Shown here piece by piece: positions 16,482-24,127 of a stretch of 30,913 nt of DNA. Position numbers and translations under genes: made by a program. Origin of the DNA: JAIRMO01 sp046533115 (GTDB lineage: Bacteria; Spirochaetota; Spirochaetia; Treponematales; Breznakiellaceae); NCBI RefSeq assembly GCF_046533115.1, contig NZ_JAJQRC010000036.1, positions 1-30,913 of the forward strand, written 5' to 3'. Each line of letters starts with the position of its first letter. The first letter of the stretch is position 1. The notes under the pieces were generated by a model. That model was given only the letters and a program-made list of their open reading frames with translations. It ran no database searches and was not told where the DNA came from.

Positions 16482-17342
16482 TTACCGGTTAATCCGTTTG
16501 ATGGAAACCGCTTTCCCGGTTTCCCGATCTATCTCCGCGACAACGCCCTGGATTACGGGGGGGCCCTTGGCACATTCCATCCGGTAGGTGACCTGGGTTC
16601 TGGCCCGGTTAAGGCAGATCTGGGTGTCCATCCCAATAATTCCGTTTCCGGCGCCGGTCATGCCCAGGTCCGTGATATAGGCGGTGCCCTGGGGCAGGAT
16701 CCGTTCGTCCGCGGTCTGGACGTGGGTATGGGTTCCCACGACCAGGCTGGCCCTGCCGTCAAGGTAAAAGGCGAGGGATTCCTTCTCCCGGGTGGCCTCG
16801 GCATGGAAATCGACCAGCAGGATATGCTGCAACTTATCAGGGATTTCCGGTAAATTCGGAGGGGCAAGCGGGTCATGGGCCTTGGGGCTTGTATACCCGT
16901 GAAGGCCCGTAATGGCGTCAAAGGTTCTAAAGGGACAGTCCACGGCCGGCATGAAGTCCCGGCCCTGAAGGTTTATCACCAGCCAGGGGATGGGGGAACC
17001 GGGGGTATTTTCCCGGTCTTTGGTTATCTCCACCCAGCCACGGCCCGGAGCCCCGGCGGGGTAGTTTGCCGGACGCAGTATGCGCTTTTCCCCGGTCAAC
17101 AGGGGCCAGAATTCCCGCTTCTCCCAGACATGATTCCCGGAACTGACCACATCCGCCCCGGCGGCCAGGATGCGCGTCAGGGTGGGCTCGGTCATGCCAA
17201 AACCGTCCGCGGCGTTCTCCCCGTTTACCACCACAAAGTCCGCCTCATATTCCCGAATAAGGCCGGGGAGTTTTGCCTCCAGAACTTCCAGTCCCGGATC
17301 GCCTACCACATCGCCTATCATGATAGTCCGTACTAAAAACAT
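16482..17342 (-). CDS. ymdB: YmdB-family metallophosphoesterase (cyclic nucleotide phosphodiesterase)
   Basis: A 286-residue protein. I chose the ATG at 17342 (MFLVRTIMIGDVVG), which has GGGGAG upstream; a longer frame exists but adds non-homologous residues. The calcineurin-like metal site is visible: D11 in IGDVVG, E42 and N43 in NGEN, N70 and H71 in SGNHVW, then DFHAEATREKE and GTHTHVQTADERILP with its two histidines. Members of this family (B. subtilis YmdB, D. radiodurans DR1281) hydrolyse cyclic nucleotides with two metal ions and influence biofilm and motility programmes. The protein is cytoplasmic and looks complete. Its substrate in this organism is not shown by sequence. Confidence 0.92.
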   Translation of the reverse strand: MFLVRTIMIGDVVGDPGLEVLEAKLPGLIREYEADFVVVNGENAADGFGMTEPTLTRILAAGADVVSSGNHVWEKREFWPLLTGEKRILRPANYPAGAPGRGWVEITKDRENTPGSPIPWLVINLQGRDFMPAVDCPFRTFDAITGLHGYTSPKAHDPLAPPNLPEIPDKLQHILLVDFHAEATREKESLAFYLDGRASLVVGTHTHVQTADERILPQGTAYITDLGMTGAGNGIIGMDTQICLNRARTQVTYRMECAKGPPVIQGVVAEIDRETGKAVSIKRINR

Positions 17343-17355
17343 ACGCTCCCCTTTT

Positions 17356-17440
17356 ACTCCAGGACAAAAGCATTGACTTTTTGCCGAGGATACATCCAGT
17401 CGTCCCACCGGTACGGAGGATTTTTCGAGGGTCCTGGTAC
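17356..17440. repeat. Family B repeat, left arm only
   Basis: Resembles the left arms at 19569-19617 and 23483-23525 (GGATACATCCAG, then CACCGGTACGG), and ends with GGGTCCTGG as at 19630. It overlaps the upstream region of ymdB. The rest of the element is missing. Confidence 0.55.
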
Positions 17441-17474
17441 CTTGTAAACACTAAATATACATACACAGAATTTA
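17436..17474. repeat. Inverted repeat, right copy (partner at 14551-14592)
   Basis: TACCTTGTAAACACTAAA followed by TATACATACACAGAATTTAA, the reverse-oriented partner of the sequence beside the DUF4838-like gene. Confidence 0.7.
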
Positions 17475-17483
17475 AGAAATTCA

Positions 17484-17570
17484 CCACAAAGGCGAAGAAG
17501 GAGAAAAAGGGAAGAAATACATAATTTTTCCTTGTTTTTCCTTCCTTCTTCGCCTTCTTCGCCTTTGTGG
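17484..17570. repeat. CCACAAAGG-type inverted repeat
   Basis: An 18-base arm at 17484-17501 is the exact reverse complement of 17553-17570; the loop is AT-rich and pyrimidine-rich. Fragments of the same motif occur at 3048-3061 and about 16440-16455. No coding content. Confidence 0.8.
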
Positions 17571-17647
17571 TCGAATTCTCTTTTTCCCTTTTATATACTG
17601 TTTCCCGGTCTCCGTCAATGATGAGCTGGGATAAAGCATAGAAGAAT

Positions 17648-17752
17648 TTTTAACCACGAACCACACAAACCTCACGAACAAGAAGAGAATACAGGTATAA
17701 ATTCCGGACTATCGAAGCAAGAGTTCGTGGTGTTCGGGTGGTTCGTGGTTAT
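17648..17752. repeat. Family A inverted repeat upstream of nadE
   Basis: AACCACGAACCAC at 17652-17664 pairs exactly with 17738-17750, with inner ACGAAC/GTTCGT pairs. It is related to the copies at 3274-3360 and 8312-8400. It lies about 80 bases before the NAD synthetase gene. Confidence 0.8.
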
Positions 17753-17830
17753 TTTAAATAATTACCGGATTGATCGGTTACGCCTTGAGCGGGCTTCCTG
17801 TTTAGCCCGGGGTTGTGATAGGCTGGTAAT

Positions 17831-19558
17831 ATGCGTGTTTCCATAGCTCAGATTAATGCGACTATCGGGGATTTTTCCGGGAATCGGGAAAGGATTCTGG
17901 AATTTGCCCGGCGGGCGGAGGGGGAACGGGCGGATTTGGTGCTGTTCCCCGAACTGGCGATTTCGGGGTATCCCCCCATGGACCTGCTGGATCAGGATTT
18001 TTTTGTGGAGATGAACATCAGGACCCTGCGGATCCTCCAGCGGGAACTGCCCCCGGACCTGGCGGTGGGGGTGGGGTATGTGGGCCGGAATCCCGATTCC
18101 GTGGGGAAGGCCCTGGTAAATATGTACGGCATCATCCTGCGGGGGCGTCTGGTTTTTGAGCAGGTCAAAACCCTGCTCCCCACCTACGATGTGTTTGACG
18201 AGGCCCGGAACTTTGAAAGCGCCCGGAAATGGTCGGTTTTTGAGTTGAAGGGGGAGCGAATCGGGGTGGCGATCTGCGAAGATGTGTGGCGGGAAACCGA
18301 AACCCCCGGAACCAACTATATGAAGGACCCGGTGCGGCAGCTCCTGGATCAGGGGATAAGCCTCCTCTGCGTGCCCTCGGCGTCCCCCTATGTGGCGGGG
18401 AAGCTCAAGGTGCGGCGGGCTCTGGCGGAACGGATAAGCCGCCGGGGGAATATTCCCCTGATATACATCAACGCCGTCGGGGCCAATGATTCCATCATCT
18501 TTGACGGCCGTTCCTTTATCGTGGCCCCGGATCCCGCCGGTCCTGGAGAGGGCTGTTCCCTGCGGGCGAGCGCCCGGGCCTTTGCGGAGGAGCTGGTCAC
18601 CTGGGATTCCGGGGATCCGGCTGCCGCGGTTGTAGCGGCGGAAAAAGCCTTGGTTAATGCCGGGGAAGACCCCTATAACGTAGGGTTAACTGAAATGGAA
18701 CTGGACATCCTGGAAGACGCCCTGGTTTTGGGTATCCGGGATTATATGAAAAAATGCGGGTTTTCCCGGGCCCATCTGGGGCTTTCCGGGGGGATCGATT
18801 CGGCCCTGGTGGCCTACCTCGCGGTAAAGGCCGTGGGGAAGGACCGGGTGGTGAGTTTCAGTATGCCTTCCCGGTTTTCCTCCCAGGGCTCCCGGGATGA
18901 CGCGGCGGATCTAGCGGACAATTTGGGGATATGCCTCCACCTGCTGCCCATAGAGCCGGTTTTTACCAGCTTTTTGGCCGGCCTGGAGGAGGTGTTTGAA
19001 AACCGGCCCTTTGATCTGGCGGAAGAAAACCTTCAGGCCCGGATCCGGGGGACCCTGCTCATGGCTTATTCCAACAAATTCGGGTCCATGCTCCTGACCA
19101 CGGGGAATAAAAGCGAGCTTGCCATGGGCTACTGTACCCTCTACGGGGACATGGCCGGCGCCCTGGCCCCCATCGGGGATCTCTTTAAGACCGAGGTTTT
19201 TGCCCTCTGCCGGCGGATCAATGCCCGGGCCCAGGCCGCGGGGGGGACGGCGATCATCCCCGAAGCGATCATCGCCAAGCCCCCTTCGGCGGAACTCCGC
19301 CCCAACCAAAAGGACCAGGACAGCCTCCCCCCCTACGAGGAACTGGATGCGATCCTCCGGCTCTACCTTTTCGACAACCTGAACGGCGCGGAAATCGCCA
19401 AACAGGGCTGGGACGGTGAACTCACCGCCCGGATCATCAAGACCGTGGCCCGGGCGGAATTCAAACGCCGCCAGGCCCCGCCGGTCCTCAAGGTATCCCC
19501 CCGGGCCTTTGGTATGGGCCGGCGTATGCCGATAGCGCGGCTCGTGTATGAGACGTGA
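17831..19558 (+). CDS. nadE: Glutamine-dependent NAD+ synthetase
   Basis: A 575-residue protein of the two-domain type. The N-terminal glutaminase (nitrilase fold, about residues 1-250) shows the triad E41 (FPELAISGYPP), K113 (QVKTLLPTYDVFDE) and C149 (GVAICEDVW). The C-terminal synthetase (about 285-560) has the ATP-pyrophosphatase loop SGGIDSA at 319-325, plus TTGNKSELAMGYCTLYGD and KPPSAELRPNQKDQDSLP. It adenylates nicotinic acid adenine dinucleotide and replaces the adenylate with ammonia from glutamine, the last step of NAD synthesis in the cytoplasm. All key residues are present. ATG 17831 has only a weak purine-rich site (GGCTGG). It appears monocistronic, lying between repeat clusters. 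Confidence 0.96.
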   Translation: MRVSIAQINATIGDFSGNRERILEFARRAEGERADLVLFPELAISGYPPMDLLDQDFFVEMNIRTLRILQRELPPDLAVGVGYVGRNPDSVGKALVNMYGIILRGRLVFEQVKTLLPTYDVFDEARNFESARKWSVFELKGERIGVAICEDVWRETETPGTNYMKDPVRQLLDQGISLLCVPSASPYVAGKLKVRRALAERISRRGNIPLIYINAVGANDSIIFDGRSFIVAPDPAGPGEGCSLRASARAFAEELVTWDSGDPAAAVVAAEKALVNAGEDPYNVGLTEMELDILEDALVLGIRDYMKKCGFSRAHLGLSGGIDSALVAYLAVKAVGKDRVVSFSMPSRFSSQGSRDDAADLADNLGICLHLLPIEPVFTSFLAGLEEVFENRPFDLAEENLQARIRGTLLMAYSNKFGSMLLTTGNKSELAMGYCTLYGDMAGALAPIGDLFKTEVFALCRRINARAQAAGGTAIIPEAIIAKPPSAELRPNQKDQDSLPPYEELDAILRLYLFDNLNGAEIAKQGWDGELTARIIKTVARAEFKRRQAPPVLKVSPRAFGMGRRMPIARLVYET

Positions 19559-19564
19559 ACCAGG

Positions 19565-19885
19565 GCATCTGCTTTTACTTTTACCCGGGATACACCTAAG
19601 CATCTAACCGGTACGGGAGAATTTGTCGGGGGTCCTGGCGGCTGTAAACCCATAGGGGCCCCCCAGAGGGTCCCCCCTATGGGTTTACACCGCCACCCCA
19701 CCCTACTTTTTCCCCCGTACCGGCTGTTTCCCAGGGGGTATCCCGGGTAAAAGCCGAAGATTGCCCTGGGGCACTGGGGATGGGGGGGGCCGGGGTCTCC
19801 GGCGTCAAGCGGTTCGCTTGACGCCGTGATTTTTGGGGGGCTTGGGGTGAGGGCGTTGCTGGGGTTGTTTGGAGGCGGTTGATAT
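19565..19885. repeat. Family B palindromic element, full copy
   Basis: The outer arms at 19569-19617 (ACCCGGGATACACC, ACCGGTACGGG) and 19712-19759 are inverted copies of each other. Between them lies a perfect 16-base hairpin (19643-19658 with 19674-19689). A tail follows with the 11-base hairpin 19801-19811/19815-19825 (GGCGTCAAGCG arms), shared with 20056-20080. There is no open reading frame of note, so I treat it as a non-coding, probably once-mobile repeat. Confidence 0.75.
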
Positions 19886-19944
19886 GTTGCAATAAAGAAA
19901 AGTGAGGAGATAGGAGTGAGTGTCGCACCCTATGCAGGTGCGGG

Positions 19945-20135
19945 GTTGCCGCCGGTCCGGCCCCAGCCTGCTTTTTCCCCCGTACCGGCTGTTTCCCAGG
20001 GGGTATCCCGGGTAAAAGCCGAGAATTGCCCGGGGGCGGGGGGGCCGGGGTCTCCGGCGTCAAGCGGTTCGCTTGACGCCGTGATTTTTGGGCTTGGGGT
20101 GAGGGCGTTGCTGGATTTGTTTGGAGGGAGTGCAA
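19945..20135. repeat. Family B element, right half
   Basis: Repeats the right arm and tail of the full copies (CCCCGTACCGGCTGTTTCCC, GGGGTATCCCGGGTAAAAGCC, then the hairpin at 20056-20080 and CTTGGGGTGAGGGCGTTGCT). The inner part (GTTGCCGCCGGTCCGGCCCC) matches the copy at 23670-23698 better than the adjacent one. The left arm is absent. It ends next to the stop of the VWA gene. Confidence 0.75.
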
Positions 20136-20145
20136 CAACCGCAGG

Positions 20146-22590
20146 CTACAAAAGTTCCCCCACCGTCCTCCGGTCCAGGAACAGTTGGGCGGCGCTGAGG
20201 ATCTCCCCGGTTTCCACGTTGATCACCCGGCCAAAAACAATCACCTGGCTGGTCATGGGGATCACCTGGCCGGTTATCATGTACCGGGCTCCCAGCAGTT
20301 TGCCGACCCCTATGGCGGCGTCGGCGTCCAGCATCCCCGAAGCAGCGAGGCGCTGTTCCGCCCGCACCGCGTCCAGGCGGCTCCGTTCCACCAGGGTCAG
20401 CCGGGGGTTTCCCGCCAGGGCTGTCAGGGCGCTTTCGTTCAGGTACGCGAGCAGGGGCGGTTCTCCCCCATCCTGGATGGCGAAGGGCGCCAGGGCCGCC
20501 ACGGAGCGCTCGCCTTCGGGGAAGGAGAGGCTTATCTCCGTAAAGAGCCCCGCCACCCGGTTCCGGAGGACATCCAGTTCCGGGGGAATCACCGCGGGGG
20601 CCGCCGCTCCTTTGCCCGCGCCGTTTGCGGTGCCGCCCGCATCCGCCAGGGTTCCGCCGTTTTCAACCAGTTCCTTCGCCAGGATCTTCTCATAGCGGGC
20701 AAGAATTTCAATCTCAGGGGTAAAGGCTTCCCGGTCATCCAGCCTGAGTTTCGCATTCTCCATTTCTCCCCGGAAGGCTTTTGTCTGCCCCAGGGCCGTT
20801 TCCAGACGGCCCCGGAGGGCCCCCTGCAATTCCTCCAGGCGGCGGCGCGCTCCGGCATCCGGTTCCCGCCCACCGATCTCCCGCTCCAGTTGGGTGAGGG
20901 CGTTGAGGTCATCCTGACCGGCATAGTAGCGGCCGCCGATCTCTTTGAGGGTCTCGGCAAAACGCATCATAGTCCCCGAATAGAGGACCATCCCGCTGGA
21001 TATGCCGTCCACCGGGGTGTCCGAAAGGACAATGTTCGCATCTTTCTCCAGCGGCGGCAGACTCCTCCCGCGAATGTCCTGGGCGTTAAGACGGAACCGG
21101 GCAAGCCGCCTTTCATCCCCCGGACCCTGGGCCGGCAGCCGGTAACGGACCAGGAGGGTTTCATAATCCCCCAGATGCAGGGCGGGGAGCCGGTAGAAGA
21201 TCCGGTTTCCCTCCACCCGGTGCTGATAGCCCCAGGTCTCGAGGATCTCGACCCCCGGCATAAATTCCAGTTCCATCGAGACTTCCCTGGCAAGAACCAC
21301 CGCCATCCGCTCAAATTCGGTGTCGAAGGTCTTCCGCATCTCCTCCCGGTCACTGATAAAACGGGAGCTGCCGCCCCCTTCCTCCGCGAGGGTCCGCATC
21401 AGTTCCAGGTCAAAGCCCACCCCCACCCCCAGGGTAGAAATAGATACCCCCATCTGCCGGTAGCTTTCCGCCAGTTGATAGATCAGGGCCTTTTCCTGTT
21501 TAAGCGCCGAGGCGCCCTTGTATTCAAAGGTAAAAACATCGGTGTTACTGTCCTTTCCCGCGCCGGAAACCATTCCCTCAAAATGGCTATACTCGCTGCC
21601 GTTTTTTATCTCCACCTGAAAGGCGGTAGGCCCCCGCTGCTTCTCGTGGTAGTCGAAGTTTTGGACAAAAACCCGGTACCGCCCCTGGGGGGCCCTGCCC
21701 TGGGCCCAGAAAATATTTTCCACCGGTTTGGTAGTTTCGCCGTGCACATTCATGTCCACATCAAGAAAACCGCCGGTGGCGTCTTGCGGATGACCGTAGA
21801 AGATCTCCTCCTGCCGGGGGCTTACCACGTGGATGTCCAGGTCGTTCCGGTTGTTCCAGAGCAGGGAAACCCGGATGTCCCCGGACTGGGCCCCTGCCCC
21901 GGCAAGGCGGCTTGAAAATTCCGTACCGTCGGAAAAGAAAAGCACCCGGTTCACCGATCCTTCCCGGTAGTTGGCCAGAACCTGTTCATACCCCGCCTTA
22001 AGGCCCGCCTCCAGGTCCGTCCCGCCCGCAGGCTTAAGGGCGTTCACCGCGTCAAGAAAACGCCGCCGCTTTTCCGGGCTGTCCATCCGGGTAGACTCAA
22101 AAAGCACCCGGACGGTATCGTTAAAACTCACCAGCGCCAGGGAATCCGCGTCCCGGATCTTGTTCATAAAGATGCCCACCGATTCCTTAACCCAGGCGAT
22201 CTTGTCCTCCTCATTCATGGAGTCGGAAGTATCGATCACAAAGGCAAGGTTCATGGGCGGGAGGCCCTCGAAGGGCAGGCGTTTCCCCTGGATGCCGATC
22301 TGGAGTATCCCCTCCTGACCCCGGCGGTTCATCTGGCCGGAACTGTTGTACAGGTAGACCCCCACATCCGTTTCCGGCTGAGGATACCGGTAGTCAATCG
22401 AAGCGATGTACGAGTCGGTATACACCTCCTCGGGCGGCACGATGATCCCCCGCCCCGCAAGGTAGCGCCCCCGGGTAGCCGAACCGCTGCTTCGCGCCGC
22501 CCCCGCACTGGCCGCGCAGCAGACAACACCCACCAAGAGCGCCCCCGCAAGCAGCGCCCGCAGGCACGTCCACTGTTTTTTTTTGCACAT
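20146..22590 (-). CDS. VWA protein with inserted YfaP-like domain and C-terminal CsgG-like domain
   Basis: An 814-residue exported protein. The ATG at 22590 has AAGGAGG upstream; a longer frame lacks a site. A signal peptide is clear (hydrophobic residues 11-25, probable cut after AGAA). The von Willebrand A domain begins near residue 113, with MIDAS residues D120/S122/S124, T191 and D221. Residues ~236-360 form a YfaP/DUF2135-like insertion (DLDIHVVSPRQEEIFYG, GGFLDVDMN, GRYRVFVQNF). The VWA fold then resumes (VSISTLGVGVGFDLELMRTL). After a beta region and helical stretch, residues ~665-814 resemble CsgG/LpoB-type domains (LTLVERSRLDAVRAEQRL, GARYMITGQVIPM). It is a probable metal-dependent adhesion or assembly protein of the periplasm or outer membrane. 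It lies downstream of a lipoprotein with a related C-terminal domain. Confidence 0.85.
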   Translation of the reverse strand: MCKKKQWTCLRALLAGALLVGVVCCAASAGAARSSGSATRGRYLAGRGIIVPPEEVYTDSYIASIDYRYPQPETDVGVYLYNSSGQMNRRGQEGILQIGIQGKRLPFEGLPPMNLAFVIDTSDSMNEEDKIAWVKESVGIFMNKIRDADSLALVSFNDTVRVLFESTRMDSPEKRRRFLDAVNALKPAGGTDLEAGLKAGYEQVLANYREGSVNRVLFFSDGTEFSSRLAGAGAQSGDIRVSLLWNNRNDLDIHVVSPRQEEIFYGHPQDATGGFLDVDMNVHGETTKPVENIFWAQGRAPQGRYRVFVQNFDYHEKQRGPTAFQVEIKNGSEYSHFEGMVSGAGKDSNTDVFTFEYKGASALKQEKALIYQLAESYRQMGVSISTLGVGVGFDLELMRTLAEEGGGSSRFISDREEMRKTFDTEFERMAVVLAREVSMELEFMPGVEILETWGYQHRVEGNRIFYRLPALHLGDYETLLVRYRLPAQGPGDERRLARFRLNAQDIRGRSLPPLEKDANIVLSDTPVDGISSGMVLYSGTMMRFAETLKEIGGRYYAGQDDLNALTQLEREIGGREPDAGARRRLEELQGALRGRLETALGQTKAFRGEMENAKLRLDDREAFTPEIEILARYEKILAKELVENGGTLADAGGTANGAGKGAAAPAVIPPELDVLRNRVAGLFTEISLSFPEGERSVAALAPFAIQDGGEPPLLAYLNESALTALAGNPRLTLVERSRLDAVRAEQRLAASGMLDADAAIGVGKLLGARYMITGQVIPMTSQVIVFGRVINVETGEILSAAQLFLDRRTVGELL

Positions 22591-22818
22591 GGTTTCCTCC
22601 TTAACGTTGAAAGCAATTATCAGCGGGGGGGCTGTTTCCAAACCTGCGCGGCAAAGGTGCATTCATCCTCCGCCCCCCCTACGCTCCAGCCTTGCCGCAT
22701 GAGGTGTGGAGTTTTGTGATAAACCGCAAAGCGGTTTATCACAAAATCCCTAAAAGACTTGACGCGCAAGCGGCAAGTCTTCCGCTGCCCCCCAGGTTCA
22801 CGCCGCTGCACCGCCACA
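22591..22818 (-). other. Gap with strong hairpins between lipoprotein and VWA genes
   Basis: Holds a perfect 16-base inverted repeat with an AAA loop (22712-22727 with 22731-22746) and a second hairpin (AAGACTTG 22754-22761 with 22774-22781). The VWA ribosome site is at its minus-strand end. The hairpins could end or attenuate transcription from the lipoprotein gene, but no T run follows either one. No gene is seen. Confidence 0.6.
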
Positions 22819-23418
22819 TTACCCATTAAAACGCCGGGAAGCCATGGCCCGGATCTCGCCGGTTTCCACATCCAGGGCTTTCAGGCGCAGGTACTTCACC
22901 TCGTGGTAAGGGCTTATGCTCCCGGTAATCACCATGGCCGCGCCCATAAGGCGGCCGATGGAAACAGCGGTATCATCGTCCACCTCCCCGGAAAGCTGGA
23001 AGCGCTGCTCCGCCCGGATAAGCTCAAGGTGCCGCCGGTCAACGATGCTGTATTTTTTTACGTTCACCAGCAAGAGGGTCAGTTCCTCCACGGCAAATTC
23101 CCCCTCCGCCGGATCGCCGGAGGCGATACTGATCACGGCGATGGACGCGCGGTCAGGGATATTCCCGGACAACTCCCCGCATGCCTGATAGAGGGCCTCC
23201 ACGAGGGAAGCGGCCACGGGACTTTCTCCGCCCGCCGGTCCTCCGCCCGCTCCCCCACCGGCTTGCGGGACCTCTAAAACCAACGCGCTCCCCGGCAGCT
23301 CCCCGGCGCCCCCCGAATTCCCGGCCCCCCCGCGGCCGCCCCCCATGGTCGGGCAAGCCAAAAGGACCAAGGCCGCGAGCCCCCCCAAGAGCGCCGCCCC
23401 GACTCTGTGCAGTTTCAT
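22819..23418 (-). CDS. CsgG/LpoB-like lipoprotein
   Basis: A 199-residue lipoprotein: the N-terminal signal ends in the lipobox LLAC, with the lipidated Cys at 22. A low-complexity Gly-rich linker follows (about 25-60). The remaining part resembles the CsgG/LpoB fold (ASIAVISIASGDPAEGEFAV, KYSIVDRRHLELIRAEQRFQ, GAAMVITGSISPY, LDVETGEIRAMA). Proteins of this fold act at the outer membrane as secretion-pore subunits or as activators of peptidoglycan synthases. The domain is clearly related to the C-terminus of the VWA protein encoded next. There is no Shine-Dalgarno site; a TATAAT lies six bases before the ATG. Which client it serves is unknown. Confidence 0.85.
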   Translation of the reverse strand: MKLHRVGAALLGGLAALVLLACPTMGGGRGGAGNSGGAGELPGSALVLEVPQAGGGAGGGPAGGESPVAASLVEALYQACGELSGNIPDRASIAVISIASGDPAEGEFAVEELTLLLVNVKKYSIVDRRHLELIRAEQRFQLSGEVDDDTAVSIGRLMGAAMVITGSISPYHEVKYLRLKALDVETGEIRAMASRRFNG

Positions 23419-23424
23419 GGGGTG

Positions 23425-23433
23425 ATTATACCA
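23425..23433 (-). promoter_or_regulatory. Extended -10 promoter of the CsgG/LpoB-like lipoprotein gene
   Basis: On the minus strand TGG is followed directly by TATAAT (23430-23425), a perfect extended -10, and six bases later by the ATG. A matching -35 is poor (TTACCT at 18-base spacing). The transcript should start at or next to the start codon. Confidence 0.55.
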
Positions 23434-23479
23434 TAGTACGGAAACGGTAGGTAAGATCCGGCCTCTCAGGGCTCTTGCG

Positions 23480-23880
23480 TTTACTTTTACCCGGGATACA
23501 TCCAGGCTTTCTACCGGTACGGGAGAAATAAGCCAGGGGCCGGATCGGCGGCAACTCCGCCCCGTTTCAGATAGACGACAAATTCATCGGGAACTACGCC
23601 TTTTTTGTACTTAACTAAACGGTTACCGGCTTAGCCGTTTGAACCGGTATGTAGGTCGCTATAATGAACCGGGGCGGAGTTGCCGCCGATCCGGCCCCAG
23701 ACTACTTTTTTCCCCGTACCGGATATTTCCTCAGAGTGTATCCCGGATAAAAGCCAAAAATTACCCTGGGGCGCACCTGGAGCAGGGGACCGGATCCTCC
23801 AGCGTCAAGTGGACCGCTTAACGCCGTGATTCGGGGCTTGGGGTGAGGGTGTTGTCGGGTTCGTTTGGAACCGGGTAAGT
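23480..23880. repeat. Family B palindromic element with 29-base perfect inverted repeat
   Basis: Outer arms 23483-23525 and 23712-23760 match the other family B copies (CCCGGGATACATCC, ACCGGTACGGG). Inside them 23536-23564 and 23670-23698 are perfect inverted repeats of 29 bases separated by 105 bases. The enclosed DNA contains a further imperfect AAACGG/CCGTTT pair. The tail (23766-23875) repeats the GCGTCAAG hairpin and GGGGTGAGGG sequence with more changes than the other copies. No credible gene. Confidence 0.75.
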
Positions 23881-24112
23881 GAACACAGAAATTCAGACAG
23901 ATCGGTTATTCCGTGCCAGGCACTATTTTTGGGGTAAAATTAAGCTATGTAAAAAACAGTAAAATATAGCAATAAATATCAGTATATAGTATTATATGTT
24001 ACTAAAACGTATAAAACCGTAAATCGAAATTTTTAGCAAAATCAGAAAAGGCAATTTTTTTTGCATTTTTTTTAAATTTTTTTCAAAAAAACAAGATTTT
24101 TGGACCAAAGTG

Positions 24113-24121
24113 TGATATAAT
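24113..24121 (+). promoter_or_regulatory. Extended -10 promoter of the beta-rich lipoprotein gene
   Basis: TGA followed by a perfect TATAAT at 24116-24121, below a long A/T-run region (24030-24100) that could act as an UP element. No good -35 is visible. Transcription would start near 24128, giving a leader of about 264 bases. Confidence 0.6.
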
Positions 24122-24127
24122 TATTAG

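Noticed and set aside
19559..20145. Possible small protein genes in the repeat cluster
   Set aside because: The open frames run through palindromic repeats, differ between copies and lack ribosome sites.
20185..21915. Plus-strand open frame of about 575 codons
   Set aside because: Antisense shadow of the VWA gene, which has MIDAS residues, a signal peptide and a ribosome site.
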